Positions 46,720-54,829 of a DNA stretch of 64,000 nucleotides are shown piece after piece. A model generated the notes under the pieces. The model was not told the DNA's origin and made no database searches. It was given only the letters and a program-made list of their open reading frames with translations. Source of the stretch: Polydactylus sextarius (Eukaryota > Chordata > Actinopteri > Polynemidae); NCBI GenBank assembly GCA_016801845.1, contig CM028931.1, positions 5,911,563-5,975,562 of the forward strand. Reading direction: 5' to 3'. The translations under genes and the position numbers were made by a program. Position 1 is the stretch's first letter; each line of letters starts with the position of its first letter.

Positions 46720-47402
46720 GCGCTGATTGGGTAACTCCTTAAACACGACTAGAAAACTACGTTAAATGCCTGTTGCAAATCGTTGCACAACATTGTGCCA
46801 TAGTGCACCTTTAAACCAAAAAAAAAAAAAAAAATACTTACACCTTTAAGTTATAAGTATATGTAATGATACAACTAACGACTAGTACGTCCGGTCACCA
46901 ACATCCAGAACCACATTCCCTGCGGACGTCCATCATCATCATCATCATCACCTGGTCGATTCATCAGATCTAATGAGTCAATTATTTTTCCTGATCAAGT
47001 GATCAATCGTGTCCATTAACATTCCTCAGAGCGCAGGGCAGAATGATTATCAAACCTGGGGACCAAATTAATAATCAATTCATCAATAAGCGGATTGATC
47101 CTTTCAGCACTGAGTTGAAGACTTTAGGAACTAGATATCTAAAACAAACTGGTTTTAAAAATTACAATTAGCACTAGTTCAGCAATGCAACTTTATTTGA
47201 AAGATTTCGACCAAATGTTGTAAAATGACAAGACTCCAAACAAACCAACGCTCCTCCACAGGGCCACGAACCACACAGACAACAACACCACACCAGAGGG
47301 ATGGATGCCGGAGGCCCCTCCACAGCTCTCACCTGTCATGCAGGTGCTCAGGGCCAGCAGGGCCGCGAACGCCACAACCTGGCCGAGCAGCGGGGCCCAC
47401 AT
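29689..47402 (-). CDS. npdc1: Neural proliferation differentiation and control protein 1
   Basis: Complete gene, nine coding exons: 47333-47402, 39882-40049, 35229-35318, 34935-35150, 33159-33225, 32327-32402, 31287-31366, 31087-31180, 29689-29760. The lengths sum to 933 nt (310 residues plus stop), with reading phase kept at every junction and GT-AG sites throughout. NPDC1 is a single-pass membrane protein of neurons linked to growth arrest and E2F/retinoid signalling. Order seen: signal peptide, six-Cys region (CPRSLDC...HCGPCLRP), acidic helix, Thr/Pro-rich stalk, TM span, then the hallmark cytosolic motifs QMYHYQHQKQQM and DEENEDGDFTVYECPGLAP, with a TGEMEVKNPLFD tail. Human NPDC1 is 325 aa. 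Which teleost paralogue this is, if there are two, cannot be told. Confidence 0.95.
29847..30893. mobile_element. Family B MITE, full length, in npdc1 intron 8
   Basis: TTAA|AGGTGAACCCTGTCACATTT at the left and the inverted GTCAGGGTTCACCT|TTAA at the right (30894-30897). About 1047 bp. The interior includes GCTAAGTGAATGGGGCAG, its inverted partner near 30735, and a nested GTTTTCACCCCTTA / TAAGAGAAGG block. Confidence 0.75.
31087..31180 (-). CDS. npdc1: npdc1 exon 8
   Basis: 94 nt encoding DEPKVPDSGASTDEENEDGD then FTVYECPGLAP, the hallmark acidic motif of the family. A (CA)n tract at 31198-31213 lies just upstream of its acceptor. Confidence 0.95.
31287..31366 (-). CDS. npdc1: npdc1 exon 7
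   Basis: 80 nt encoding PVDKKLAQSAQMYHYQHQKQ and then QMLSLEK. This is one of the two most conserved NPDC1 blocks. The following intron is only 106 nt. Confidence 0.94.
31550..32237. mobile_element. Family B MITE, short version, in npdc1 intron 6
   Basis: TTAA|AGGTGAACCCCGTCA at the left, TGTGACAGAGTTTCCT|TTAA at the right. About 688 bp, without the GCTAACG-rich centre seen in the longer copies. Arms repeat the CTAAAGAGGCTGAATATCTC motif in inverted form near 32060. Confidence 0.75.
32327..32402 (-). CDS. npdc1: npdc1 exon 6 (juxtamembrane cytosolic)
   Basis: 76 nt encoding RLQKGVRPTQKVNTPPYGLL then RAFDNV. Matches the RLQ...RLTQKADY region after the NPDC1 TM helix. Confidence 0.92.
32480..32690 (+). 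mobile_element. Family C MITE arm in npdc1 intron 5
   Basis: CAATGCAAGTGAATGGGCCA, GCTTGAAGACGTCGC, GCTCAAAGTAGCCCCACACT and GAGTCCTGACGTTTAAAA. Single arm only. Confidence 0.6.
33159..33225 (-). CDS. npdc1: npdc1 exon 5 (transmembrane span)
   Basis: 67 nt encoding VMSSVFVVAGSLALIMAGAC and WV, the single membrane helix. Acceptor CTTCTCAG, donor GTGAGA. Confidence 0.92.
33570..34252. mobile_element. Family C foldback MITE, two-armed, in npdc1 intron 4
   Basis: Left end TTAA|AGGAGAAATTTGGTG (33566-33584), right end CACCAAATTTCTCT (34238-34251) followed by a degenerate TTAT. The arms are near-complementary over about 300 bp each, with AAGTGAATGGGGCAG at the left and CTGCCTTGATGCCCCATTCA at the right. 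Non-coding. Confidence 0.75.
34935..35150 (-). CDS. npdc1: npdc1 exon 4 (Thr/Pro-rich stalk)
   Basis: 216 nt. Contains a Pro/Ser/Thr-rich stretch (TATPTTTTTTNHTP), likely O-glycosylated. Ends DHVFIG into donor GTGAGC. The Thr run is encoded by an ACC repeat, so its length may vary between individuals. Confidence 0.9.
35229..35318 (-). CDS. npdc1: npdc1 exon 3 (acidic helical segment)
   Basis: 90 nt encoding SKTRTYPELDQEIDILSAII and then SEQRTESRLP. Corresponds to the DEIDFL-type segment of mammalian NPDC1. Its acceptor is CTCCAG and its donor GTAGTG. Confidence 0.9.
35429..37542. mobile_element. Three tandem family E MITEs (TTAA-joined) with a nested LINE
   Basis: Copies of about 590, 456 and ~430 bp sit head to tail, meeting at shared TTAA sites (36017-36020 and 36477-36480). 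Each starts AGCCATATTGTGT and ends ACACATTGGGGCT|TTAA or similar. Each has GAGCTCGGTCGCTTCTATGT or TTTCGACTTGCTGATGG inside. The third is split by a LINE tail at 36663-37295. A related lone end lies at 34458-34640. Confidence 0.65.
36663..37295 (+). mobile_element. 5'-truncated CR1/L2-type LINE, 3' end only
   Basis: Shares its length with the LINE at 50460-51565: GAACCATCCTTTAGTTAAGC, GGTTTCTTCCTGTTAAAAGG, then GACCTGGCGCTATATAAATA, ending in GAATT pentamer repeats. A 7 bp GAGTAGC flanks it at 36656-36662 and 37296-37302, a probable target-site duplication. Only the last ORF codons and the 3' UTR are present. Confidence 0.75.
38105..38560 (+). mobile_element. Family D element, one arm plus remnant
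   Basis: ATCGGATGAGTTTAGAGAAAG, GTGATAGGGGCATGGAGCCG, GACTCAAAATAACATTTGAC, GGTTCCTACAGA, then GATTCTATAGAAGATCG. It lies in npdc1 intron 2-1 territory. Confidence 0.6.
39029..39783. mobile_element. Family A MITE next to npdc1 exon 2
   Basis: The right end AACTGACACCGGACTATCACT|TTAA (39763-39787) is the complement of the family A left end at 9944. It contains GATTGGGGCAGCCAGCCAAA and its inverted partner. It ends only about 100 bp from npdc1 exon 2. Confidence 0.7.
39882..40049 (-). CDS. npdc1: npdc1 exon 2 (cysteine-rich ectodomain)
   Basis: Acceptor GTGAACAG; 168 nt; donor GTAAGTG. Encodes SHLCPRSLDCARLGRHFC then HCGPCLRPL and GRCVIKRR: six cysteines with the spacing of the NPDC1 ectodomain. 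Confidence 0.93.
40154..40600. repeat. Four tandem ~117-140 bp repeats
   Basis: Copies start near 40154, 40294, 40411 and 40548. Each begins GTTAGCTTAGCTTAGCTTAG and continues GGCCTGTTTCTGTCAAAATA, then GGCAACCTCTTTTTATTTGG. The third is shortened by loss of about 20 bp. Directly upstream (transcript sense) of npdc1 exon 2. Confidence 0.85.
40964..40995. other. Perfect 14 bp stem, 4-base loop hairpin
   Basis: CAACAGATAGTCCC at 40964-40977, loop CACA, then GGGACTATCTGTTG at 40982-40995. In npdc1 intron 1. The stem alone is short for a microRNA precursor. Confidence 0.8.
41660..42320. mobile_element. Family A MITE in npdc1 intron 1
   Basis: AGTGGGGCAGCCAGCCAAAA near 41706, an inverted partner near 42026, and the hairpin module GTTCCAGATCAGCAGATTCA near 42229 with its complement near 42294. 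Ends not resolved. Confidence 0.55.
42490..43165. repeat. ~15-16 bp minisatellite (AGCGATGCTAAACATC)
   Basis: Roughly 45 imperfect copies of AGCGATGCTAAACATC with variants GCTTTAG, ACGTCAG and TCACCAGC. A block of about 120 bp (GATGCTAAGCTTTAGC... to CAGCGATGCTCATC) is itself repeated near 42530 and 42680, so higher-order expansion happened. It lies in npdc1 intron 1. Confidence 0.9.
43315..43339. repeat. (GA)n microsatellite
   Basis: Uninterrupted AG dinucleotides. The surrounding 43170-43834 stretch shows nothing else recognisable. Confidence 0.9.
43835..44210 (+). mobile_element. Family D element carrying the family A hairpin module
   Basis: CTATAATGGCAGTGCTATGG, GGGCATGGAGCCGCG, GACTCAAAATAACATTTGAC and GGTTCCTACAGAC identify family D. 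At 44045-44080 the GTTCCAGATCAGCAGATTCA module, otherwise found in family A, is inserted. Confidence 0.6.
44505..44950. mobile_element. Family B interior fragment
   Basis: CCAATCCCATTTCTC, TTACCCCTCATCCCTTGAAA, CAAAGATGGTGTCTATGGAC, CATTTCATCAGAAAAGAGTCC and CATGCTGGGAAATTTCTCA match the centre of the 29847-30893 element in opposite orientation. Confidence 0.6.
45000..45534. repeat. Direct duplication, copy 1 (contains family H MITE 45079-45360)
   Basis: Starts CATGAACCAGGTTAGCTAGC and ends TTATTTTTCCTGATCAAGT. The same block recurs at 46403-46999. Inside is a MITE bounded by TTAA: AGGCGCACCACGCAAGTC ... ATAGTGCACCT|TTAA (282 bp). In npdc1 intron 1. Confidence 0.8.
46128..46146. repeat. (CCG)6 trinucleotide
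   Basis: Six uninterrupted CCG triplets in a CG-rich patch of npdc1 intron 1, between the two copies of the duplicated block. Confidence 0.85.
46403..46999. repeat. Direct duplication, copy 2 (contains family H MITE 46484-46810)
   Basis: Matches 45000-45534 end to end, longer because of a (TA)n insertion at 46687-46715 and a short tract at 46518-46550. The MITE ends are again TTAA-bounded (TTAA at 46480-46483 and 46811-46814). Confidence 0.8.
47333..47402 (-). CDS. npdc1: npdc1 exon 1 (signal peptide)
   Basis: ATG at 47402-47400 starts MWAPLLGQVVAFAALLALST, a typical secretory signal. It ends CMTG across the donor ACAG|GTGAGAG. It is in a CG-rich first-exon environment. Confidence 0.92.
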
Positions 47403-47760
47403 CCTGGGTACAGCTCGGACGACTGTCCGGGGACACGGAGACCGAGTGACGGAGCAGCAGCAGCAGCAGCAGCAAGAAGAGGAGGAGGAGGTGGAAGGTA
47501 AACGGTGCTGATCATTCCCTCATCATCCTCCGGTGCTCAGGGATGGTAAAGACTCTCGGTAGACGACGAGACGAGCGACGATCAGAAACAAACAAACAAA
47601 CAAAAACAAAATAATAATAAAAAAAAAAAAAAAAAAAACAACGAGGCGGAGCTGGGAAAGCTGCAGCGGCAGGAGAGATCACGATCCCCCCCGCAGACCT
47701 CACACCGATGCCTCCGATCACACTGACCAGTCGTCACTTGCGTGGCACTGGCAAGTAGCT
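47403..47760 (-). promoter_or_regulatory. npdc1 5' UTR / CpG-rich promoter
   Basis: CG-rich sequence upstream of the npdc1 ATG. Includes a CTG run (CAG on plus, 47454-47474) and GAGGAG triplets likely in the 5' UTR, then an A run at 47619-47638 and more CG-rich DNA to about 47760. The start site cannot be placed. Confidence 0.45.
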
Positions 47761-47879
47761 TCGTGACGTCAGCACGCTGCTCTCCCTCCGTGCTGCCTTC
47801 AGGTGTTTCATTTACACACGTGGACTAATGTGTCCGTGTCATACAATAAAAAAAAAAAATCTGAAATAACTTTATCGAT

Positions 47880-48110
47880 CTACTACTACTACTACTACTA
47901 CTAATAATAATAATAATAATAACAACAACAACAACAACAACAACAATAATAATAATAATTGAACTTAGTTTTACGAGAATAAAGTCGTAACAGTTCGACA
48001 ATAAAAATCGTAAGATTTTGAAAATAAAAGTTGTAATATTCAATATTTCGAGTATAGGTCGTAAGATTTCTGGAATAAAAATCGTAAGATTCTGAGAATA
48101 AAATTACAAA
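47880..48110. repeat. (ACT)n(AAT)n(AAC)n(AAT)n then inverted minisatellite units
   Basis: The compound triplet repeat runs 47880-47960. From 47966, TTTTACGAGAATAAAGTCG, AATAAAAATCGTAAGATT and AATAAAAGTTGTAA are reverse-orientation relatives of the 6121-7564 minisatellite unit. Confidence 0.8.
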
Positions 48111-48638
48111 CAATCATAAACATCATAAAAAAAAAAACACGTTAAACACATTTGGACAACAATTCTCCAACATAATTATTTTATTCAACCTAAAACATCG
48201 TAAACGATGGTTGTTAATCATCTCATAATGATAGATAATGTAATGTCTTGTGTTACAATGTTTTGCAATGTGTAGTCATGTGTTTTCCGATGGTTCATGA
48301 ACGCAGCTCGTCAAACTGTTTTTCTGACCTCAAATTTCTTTTATATTTTGTTTTTTTTGTTGTTGTTGTTGTCGTTTTCTTGTTATTATGACGTCAATCA
48401 CGGACGAAAGTGACGTAATCAGGACGCAATAAACGCTGGCAATACTGATTCAATAAAAACAAACTAATGTTTCATTTTTTTTAATATATGTTTGATAATA
48501 TTTCCGGTGTTTTCTCGTTATCCCGGTGACTCTGACTATTACTAGAAATAAAATAAAATTTTAAATATTAAACTGTTTTTAACTAAATAGTTTTGAAATA
48601 AATTGATCTTTCATCTTTCGATTAAAAAATAAATAAAA

Positions 48639-48640
<2 letters not shown>

Positions 48641-48690
<50 letters not shown>
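48641..48690. repeat. (AT)n microsatellite
   Basis: About 25 AT dinucleotides. The flanking 48111-48740 stretch is AT-rich with nothing recognisable. Confidence 0.9.
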
Positions 48691-48693
<3 letters not shown>

Positions 48694-49299
48694 TAAATCC
48701 AGTCACATCTTTCCGTTTAGCCTTTCAAAATAAAAGCATAAATCAAAGAACCCAAACAAACCAGGTCATTTCACAAAAAAGAAGAGTTAACAATGTAAAG
48801 TTACGACATAAATGATTATTAATAATTTTGTATCTAAAAAGAAATCCTGTGGTCAGTGTGAACAAACAGTACCGATCAGAATCCCGTCTCTGCTTTTTTA
48901 CGGATGATGTGATACTTACGCTCACTATCTTGACTGCGTTAAAGTGCACAAGTACCGTTAATACCTGGATGGTTTCGCTCATCACGGTCAAACAGTCGAG
49001 TGCGGAACGATGGACACTTCTCACCCTCGGTGACACCATCTTGGCTACGTAGCATCGGCGGTGTAATCTCCACCTCGCATGAAACATGGAGCCACACAAG
49101 CGAACATCAGCACTAGTGAGACAGGAGGTGTTCTGTGTATGTCCCAACCAGGAGGACACCCCAGGAATTTTCTTTATTTCTTCAAATAAAAGGCACCAAA
49201 TACAAGCATCATATTGATAATATCACGATGATGGCGCCAAAAAATATTATGTTATTTCCCATAATTCCCCCTGTCCTGAAAGACCTGGTCGACACTCAT

Positions 49300-50110
49300 A
49301 TGTTGTGCTCATAAAAAGCACAACATTCACTAGTGGATCACTGGAACCAAAATGACCCAAATCTCAAGATTTCTTATGTATTTTTATGGAACCAATGAAT
49401 TTTTAGGATATGTTTAGTATTTTGGCCGTGACTGTAATAAGATAAATTGCACTTAAAGACCTAAGAGTGACATTTAATGCAATATTGACCGCCACTGCAT
49501 TTATAGCATTATACAACCTGTCAATTATCTTCAGGAATTTAGCACCAAAGCCCAAATATTCCAAAACGGCTGTTCGAGTCAAAGGCTTTAGAAAAGTCTA
49601 AGAAAAGAAAAATGATCATCTAACAAATCATCAACTAATCTAATGTTACTATGTATAGATCTTTTCTCTCATAAATCCACATTTACTTTCACTAATTATC
49701 TGTCCCATTTGCAATAATATGCGCAAGTCGACGCAAACAATTTGTTTATGATTTCCCAAAAGAAATAGTCAAAGTGTGAGGTCAACCCATCTTGACCAGG
49801 AGCTTTATTTGCTGACATTTGTTTAATAGCTGTATCTAATTCCTTCATTGTTCTTTCACATTATTAACGTTATTTTTTAAATGGCAAACTCATTTGAGGA
49901 ACATGTTGTTTAACACTTTCTTTCTAAACATGATAAAGAAGCCTGGTGTGAAAAGGATGAAGAATATCATTTAGAGCAAAACTGATATATTTCCTCAGCA
50001 ATGATTTTGTCATCAGAGCATTCAACATTGTTAACCATCAACACATTTATTTATTTATTTCTTGCCTTCTTCTTTCCAGGATAAAGAAATAAGTCACACG
50101 ACGGTCTGTT
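49300..50110 (-). mobile_element. Decayed L1/Tx1-like LINE reverse-transcriptase fragment
   Basis: On the minus strand, frames broken by stops and shifts still show reverse-transcriptase blocks: KQMSANKAPGQDGLTS (near 49800) and LDFSKAFDS (near 49590), with a FG-G-KFL segment following in another frame. These match the finger and palm motifs of L1-clade polymerases. No intact ORF. Confidence 0.65.
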
Positions 50111-50459
50111 AAAGGTGCAGCCACACATCTATTCTAGATCTTGATCTTCCAATAGATTTCGTCCAAGAAAATTGCCTCCTATTGGAATTGTTCTCCCTCA
50201 ATTCCTGCAACGTCTTATTACCGTGACTATCATCATATTATAGATGGAAGTACGTCTATAAAGCCACTCACTTGGAACCATGTTAAAATCTCCCCCCTTT
50301 CTTACATAATCATTTGTTTTATAATCCCCAATCATTTTTGTAAGGGTTCCTAATCATATTCGGTTTCGACCAATGTTATGATATCCATAAATATTGATTC
50401 AATTTCCAAATAAATAACTACAGCGATCCAATGAGCAGCCAAATCACATTTGGTGATTA

Positions 50460-51565
50460 CAACCTCCCTAGGAAATTGGAGTAATCTTTGATCAGGACAT
50501 GTCCTTTTTTATCTCATATTAGACAAGTCTCTAGGACTGCTTTTTTCCACTTAGGTAATATTACAAAATCAGCGACATCCTGTCTAAAAAGGATGCTGAA
50601 AAGTTAATTCATGCATTCGTTACCTCTAGACTACACTACTGTGGCTCTTTACTATCATGGTGTTCCAGTAACTTCACCAAAACCCTTCAGTTAATCCAGA
50701 ATGCTGTAGCACTGACAGGAAGTAGGACCAGAGATCATATTTCTCCTGTACTGGCTGCTCTACATTGGCTTTCTGTCAAATCTAGAATTGAATTCAAAAT
50801 CCTCCTACTTGACTATAAAGTCCTTGATCAGGCTCCATCGTATCTTAAGGAACTCATAGTTCCTTATTATCCTAATAGATCACTTCAATCACAAACTGCT
50901 GGTTTACTTGTGGTTCCAAGACCAGAATGGGAGGTAGAATCTTCTCTCTTAAGGAACCGGCTCCCAGTTTGGGTCCAGGAGGCAGACACCCTTTCTACAT
51001 TTAAGGTTAGACTGAAAACTTTCCTTTATGATAAAGCTGATAGTCAAGGATGGTCCAGGTGGGACATGGACCCGCTTGAACCATCCTTTAGTTAAGCTGC
51101 TATAGGATTAGACTGCTGGGGAACTCTGACAATACACTGCTCCTCTTCTCTCTGTCCCTCACTCCTCCACAGTTGTGTCCCCCCGCCCCCTTTCTCTTTT
51201 TCAGGTAGCTTTGACTGATTCTTCAGCGACATCATTATTATTATTGTTGTTGTTGTTGTTATGATATCAATTGCAATGATAATTTTGCTTTAACGACTAG
51301 TTGTAAACATCTAGTCTCTACTGTCTTCCTGGTCTCTGTCTTGTCTTTCGCCCCCTCTCCCCCGTCCTCCTCCCCTCCCTTTCCTCTGTCTCTTTTCTTT
51401 AGTCTGGTTCTGCTGGAGGTTTCTTCCTGTTAAAAGGGGATTTTTCCTCTCTATTGTCGCCAAGTGCTTGTTCATTGTGGAAATGTTGGGTTTCTCTATG
51501 TAAAGTGCCTTGAAATAAATGTCTTTATGATCTGGCGCTATATAAATGAATCTGAATTGAATATG
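50460..51565 (+). mobile_element. CR1/L2-type LINE, 3' part of ORF2 and 3' UTR
   Basis: Broken frames encode the typical fish LINE C-terminus: HAFVTSRLDY, LHWLSVKSRIEFKILL, NRLPVWVQEADTLSTFK and FLYDKA (50600-51040). The 3' UTR then ends GGCGCTATATAAATGAA with a short GAATTGAAT tail. Its end abuts the NLR duplication. Confidence 0.75.
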
Positions 51566-53128
51566 AGTTTGTACAGTTTGGTGCAGATCCAGATAATAAT
51601 CCAAATCTGACAGGAAAAAATGTTTTGGCCTTGGTGGAGGTGCTGTGTTTATCTTAGTCTGACTAAATTACTGATCACATCTATTGATTAATGATGTTAA
51701 TGATCATGTCAGGACTCACACAGCCTTTCTCTAGTTCCTCACAGCTGGGATCAGTCTCTGTTTTCCCTCTGATGATGTGGTGTACTCAGTGTTCGGATCA
51801 TTTAGAACCTCCTCTGACATCTGCAGCATGTAGGCCAGAGCTGAACATTGGATCTCAGAGAGTCTCATTTCTGATCTGTTCTCTGACTTCAGGAACTCTT
51901 GGATCTGCTGATGAACTTAGAGGTCGTTCATCTCCGTCAGACAGTGGAAGATGTTGATGCTTCTGTCAGGAGAGATTTTATCACTGTTCATCTCCTTCAG
52001 GTTGTTGATGACTCTCTGGATGGTTTCTGGACTGATCTCTGTCTGACCCAGCAGACCTCCTAAGACTCTCTGGTTGGACTCCAGACAGAGACCATGAAGA
52101 AGCGAACAAAGAGGTCCAGGTGACCATTTTTACTTTGAAAGGATTTCTCCATGACTTTATTCAGGAAGACATCCAGAGATGAGTCACTGTGGTCTTTTCC
52201 CAGGAAGTCCTTCAGTATCTTTCTCTTCCTGTTGATGAAACAGTGGAACATGTAGACTGCAGCCAGAAACTCCTGAACACTCAGATGAACAAAGCAGTAA
52301 ACTGTTTTCTGGAAGATCACACTCTCTCTTCTGAAGATCTCTGTACAGACTCCTGAGTACACCAAGGCCTCTGAGACATCAAGACCACACTGATCCAGGT
52401 CTTCTTGGTAGAACATGATGTTTCCTTTCTGCAGCTGTTCAAACGCCAGCCTCCCCAGCTTCAGGAGAACTTCCCTGTCAGCCTCCGTCAGCTCCTGTGG
52501 ACTCGTCTCATGGTACTTGTGCTTCTTCCTCTTTGTCTGAACCAGCAGGAAGTGTGAGTACAGGTCCGTCAGGGTCTTGGGCAGCTCTTCTCTCTGCTCT
52601 GTGGTCAACATGTGCTGCAGAACTGTAGCACTGATCCAGCAGAAGACTGGGATCTGACACATGATGTGGAGGCTCCTGGACGTCTTGATGTGTGAGATGG
52701 TTCTGTTGGACATCTCTTCATCACTGATCCTCCTCCTGAAGTACTCCTCCTTCTGGGGGGTCAGTGAATCCTCGTACATCTGTTACCCTGTCCACACACG
52801 ATGGAGGGATCTGATTGGCCGCCGCAGGTCTGGAAGTGATCCAGACCAGAGCCGAGGGAAGCAGATTCCCCCGGATGAGGTTTGTCAGTAGATGACATCT
52901 GATGACGTCTGTGTAACGTTAGACACGACCTCCATGTTGTTGAAGTCCAGTGAAAGTCTGCTTTCATCCAGGCCGAAGAACCAAGATGAACAGCACTTTA
53001 CAGACAGCCAGCTCCTCTGCTGTGAGCTTCCGTAATGTTGGATGGAAAACATGAAGCAGCCTGAGAAGACTGTACTGCTTATGTCTGATCAAGTTCAGCT
53101 CCCTGAACGAAAGCAGAACCAGCAGCTA
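51566..53128 (-). pseudogene. Broken NLR NACHT exon (paralogue of the nlrp1-like gene)
   Basis: Close copy of 62228-63860 including 150 bp of downstream intron. A readable part (52060-52779) encodes EEYFRRRISDEEMSNRTISH, ...VFCWISATVLQHML and SVQEFLAAVYMFHCF. Damage: a one-base loss at about 52092 shifts the frame (VWSPTRES stop); an extra G near 52757; scrambled sequence at 52880-52900 and 52968-52980 destroys the Walker B region; the Walker A end is missing, replaced at 53129 by LINE sequence. LINE DNA flanks both sides. Not expected to make an NLR. Confidence 0.85.
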
Positions 53129-53400
53129 TTCATTCCACAAACATGGTTGTGAAGTTTGCAGATAACAACACCGAAGTGGGTCTAATATCGAACAACAATG
53201 AGACTCACTACAGAGAGGAGATCTAGCCACCTGACAGGATGGTGCTCAGACAACAACCTTGTCCTGAACACCAAGGCCAAGGAGATCCAGGAGGATGGAT
53301 CACACCCTTCTCTCCATCCATGGGGAGGAGGTGGAGTGGGTGAACAACATTAAGTTCCTGAGCATCCACATCACATCTGATCTCACTTGCACTGCTCTTT
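53129..53400 (+). mobile_element. LINE reverse-transcriptase fragment
   Basis: Reads NTMVVKFADNNTEVGLISNN then HYREEI, a degraded form of the palm motif (xADD) of L2/CR1-type LINEs, followed in shifted frames by LRQQPCPEHQ-like and HGEEVEWVNNIKFLSIHI. It truncates the NLR pseudogene. Confidence 0.65.
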
Positions 53401-54535
53401 TGTCCAGTTCGGCTTTGTCTTTCTTTGTTCTCCATTTCGTTTGTTGTATAATATAATAATAATAATATAATATTGGCCATGTGACTGAGGTACGTTCAAA
53501 CATTTTGAAACTGTGTAACAATTAGTTTCATCATTACTAGGAGCACATTGTTTTTTTTTTTTTTTTTTTTTTTTTTGTAACAACCAATCACAGCTTTTAG
53601 AAGACTGTGTCACCAAGCAACGGGGTCAACCGCACCTCCTCACTAAGATAAACAATAAAACCATAAATGACTTCATAAAGACACTTTTTTTGTTATATAT
53701 CAATCTTTTGATCTGCCACAATAATGTAATGAATTTAAACCAAAATACCTCAAGTTGAGGGTTTTTCTCAGCAGTTTTTATGTGAGATATAAAAAGATTA
53801 ATTAGGTCAATTAATTACAGATCATAATTAATTAGACTTTAATTTTTTAAATCTCTTGACAGCACTGTATTAAATATAAGTTATTCACAGTGAATGAGTT
53901 CTTCAAGTCTCTTACTTTGTATCTGAGGGTCCAGGTTCAGGACTGAAGACTGGACGATGATCTTTGGACCAGTCACTCTTCATAGTATCACTGAGAAATA
54001 AGATAAATTGGTTCATAATTATTCCTTATATTACCTTATATATGCTCACATGAGAGCATTGCTTAATTGATCGAGTTATTGATTATATCCCATAATTTTC
54101 AACACACTTATTATGATGTGTAGCCTCCTTTTTTTGGACAGTAGATGTGACTCGGTCAAATGTACAACATTATCTATTTTCATTAGTTTCAATATTCAAC
54201 ATATGAACCAGTATAAATATTTTATGTAGTATAAAGTAATGTAATTCCGGCTGTAGCAGCTATTACATATTGTTTGTGTTTGTTAGAAATGTCAGTTGTA
54301 CGTTTTTATTGCTATTTCAGGCGAGCGACCATAGTGTCACTTTGAGCGTGAGTGACATCTACTGCCCATAAAAGGATACTACACATCATCCTAAATGCGG
54401 TGGATATTACGGGCATGATATATAACCAAAATAAATTATATAAAGGATAATTATAAACCTTATTTATCTTATATCATTCTTCCCAGTATTAGGGCATAGA
54501 TTTGTGACCAAAAAATAAATAAATAAATAATAATA
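53401..54535. other. Intergenic DNA, T-run only
   Basis: A T run of about 26 lies at 53551-53576. No coding or RNA feature recognised. Confidence 0.45.
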
Positions 54536-54765
54536 ATTTTGCAATTTCAACCTAAAGATCTCTAACGACAGTGTGAGGGACATAAGAGTCAAGTCGAGAC
54601 AAATGTCTATTTTTAAACCACTGTAAGACTCAACATAACATTTGTGTGGTAGAGAGGAGAGGATTCCTACAGACAAACCAGTGTTGTTAACTTTGTAAAC
54701 GTACATTACCTGAAGTCGCTTTCCTGTCGACATCATCTTGAGGAAAAGTCTGGGGCTGACATGCA
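54536..54765 (+). mobile_element. Family D element fragment
   Basis: AATTTCAACCTAAAGATCTC, GACTCAACATAACATTTGTG and GGATTCCTACAGACAAACCA, ending at TTTCCTGTCGACATCATCTTG, match one family D arm. Confidence 0.6.
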
Positions 54766-54829
54766 GGGCGAATATACATATTTATACAGTATATATAATC
54801 ATTTTCCTGAACAAAAGGCCAACGTGTAC

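Noticed and set aside
51691..51957. Plus-strand frame over the NLR pseudogene
   Set aside because: Antisense of the decayed NACHT exon; a similar shadow occurs at 62356-62622 opposite the intact gene.
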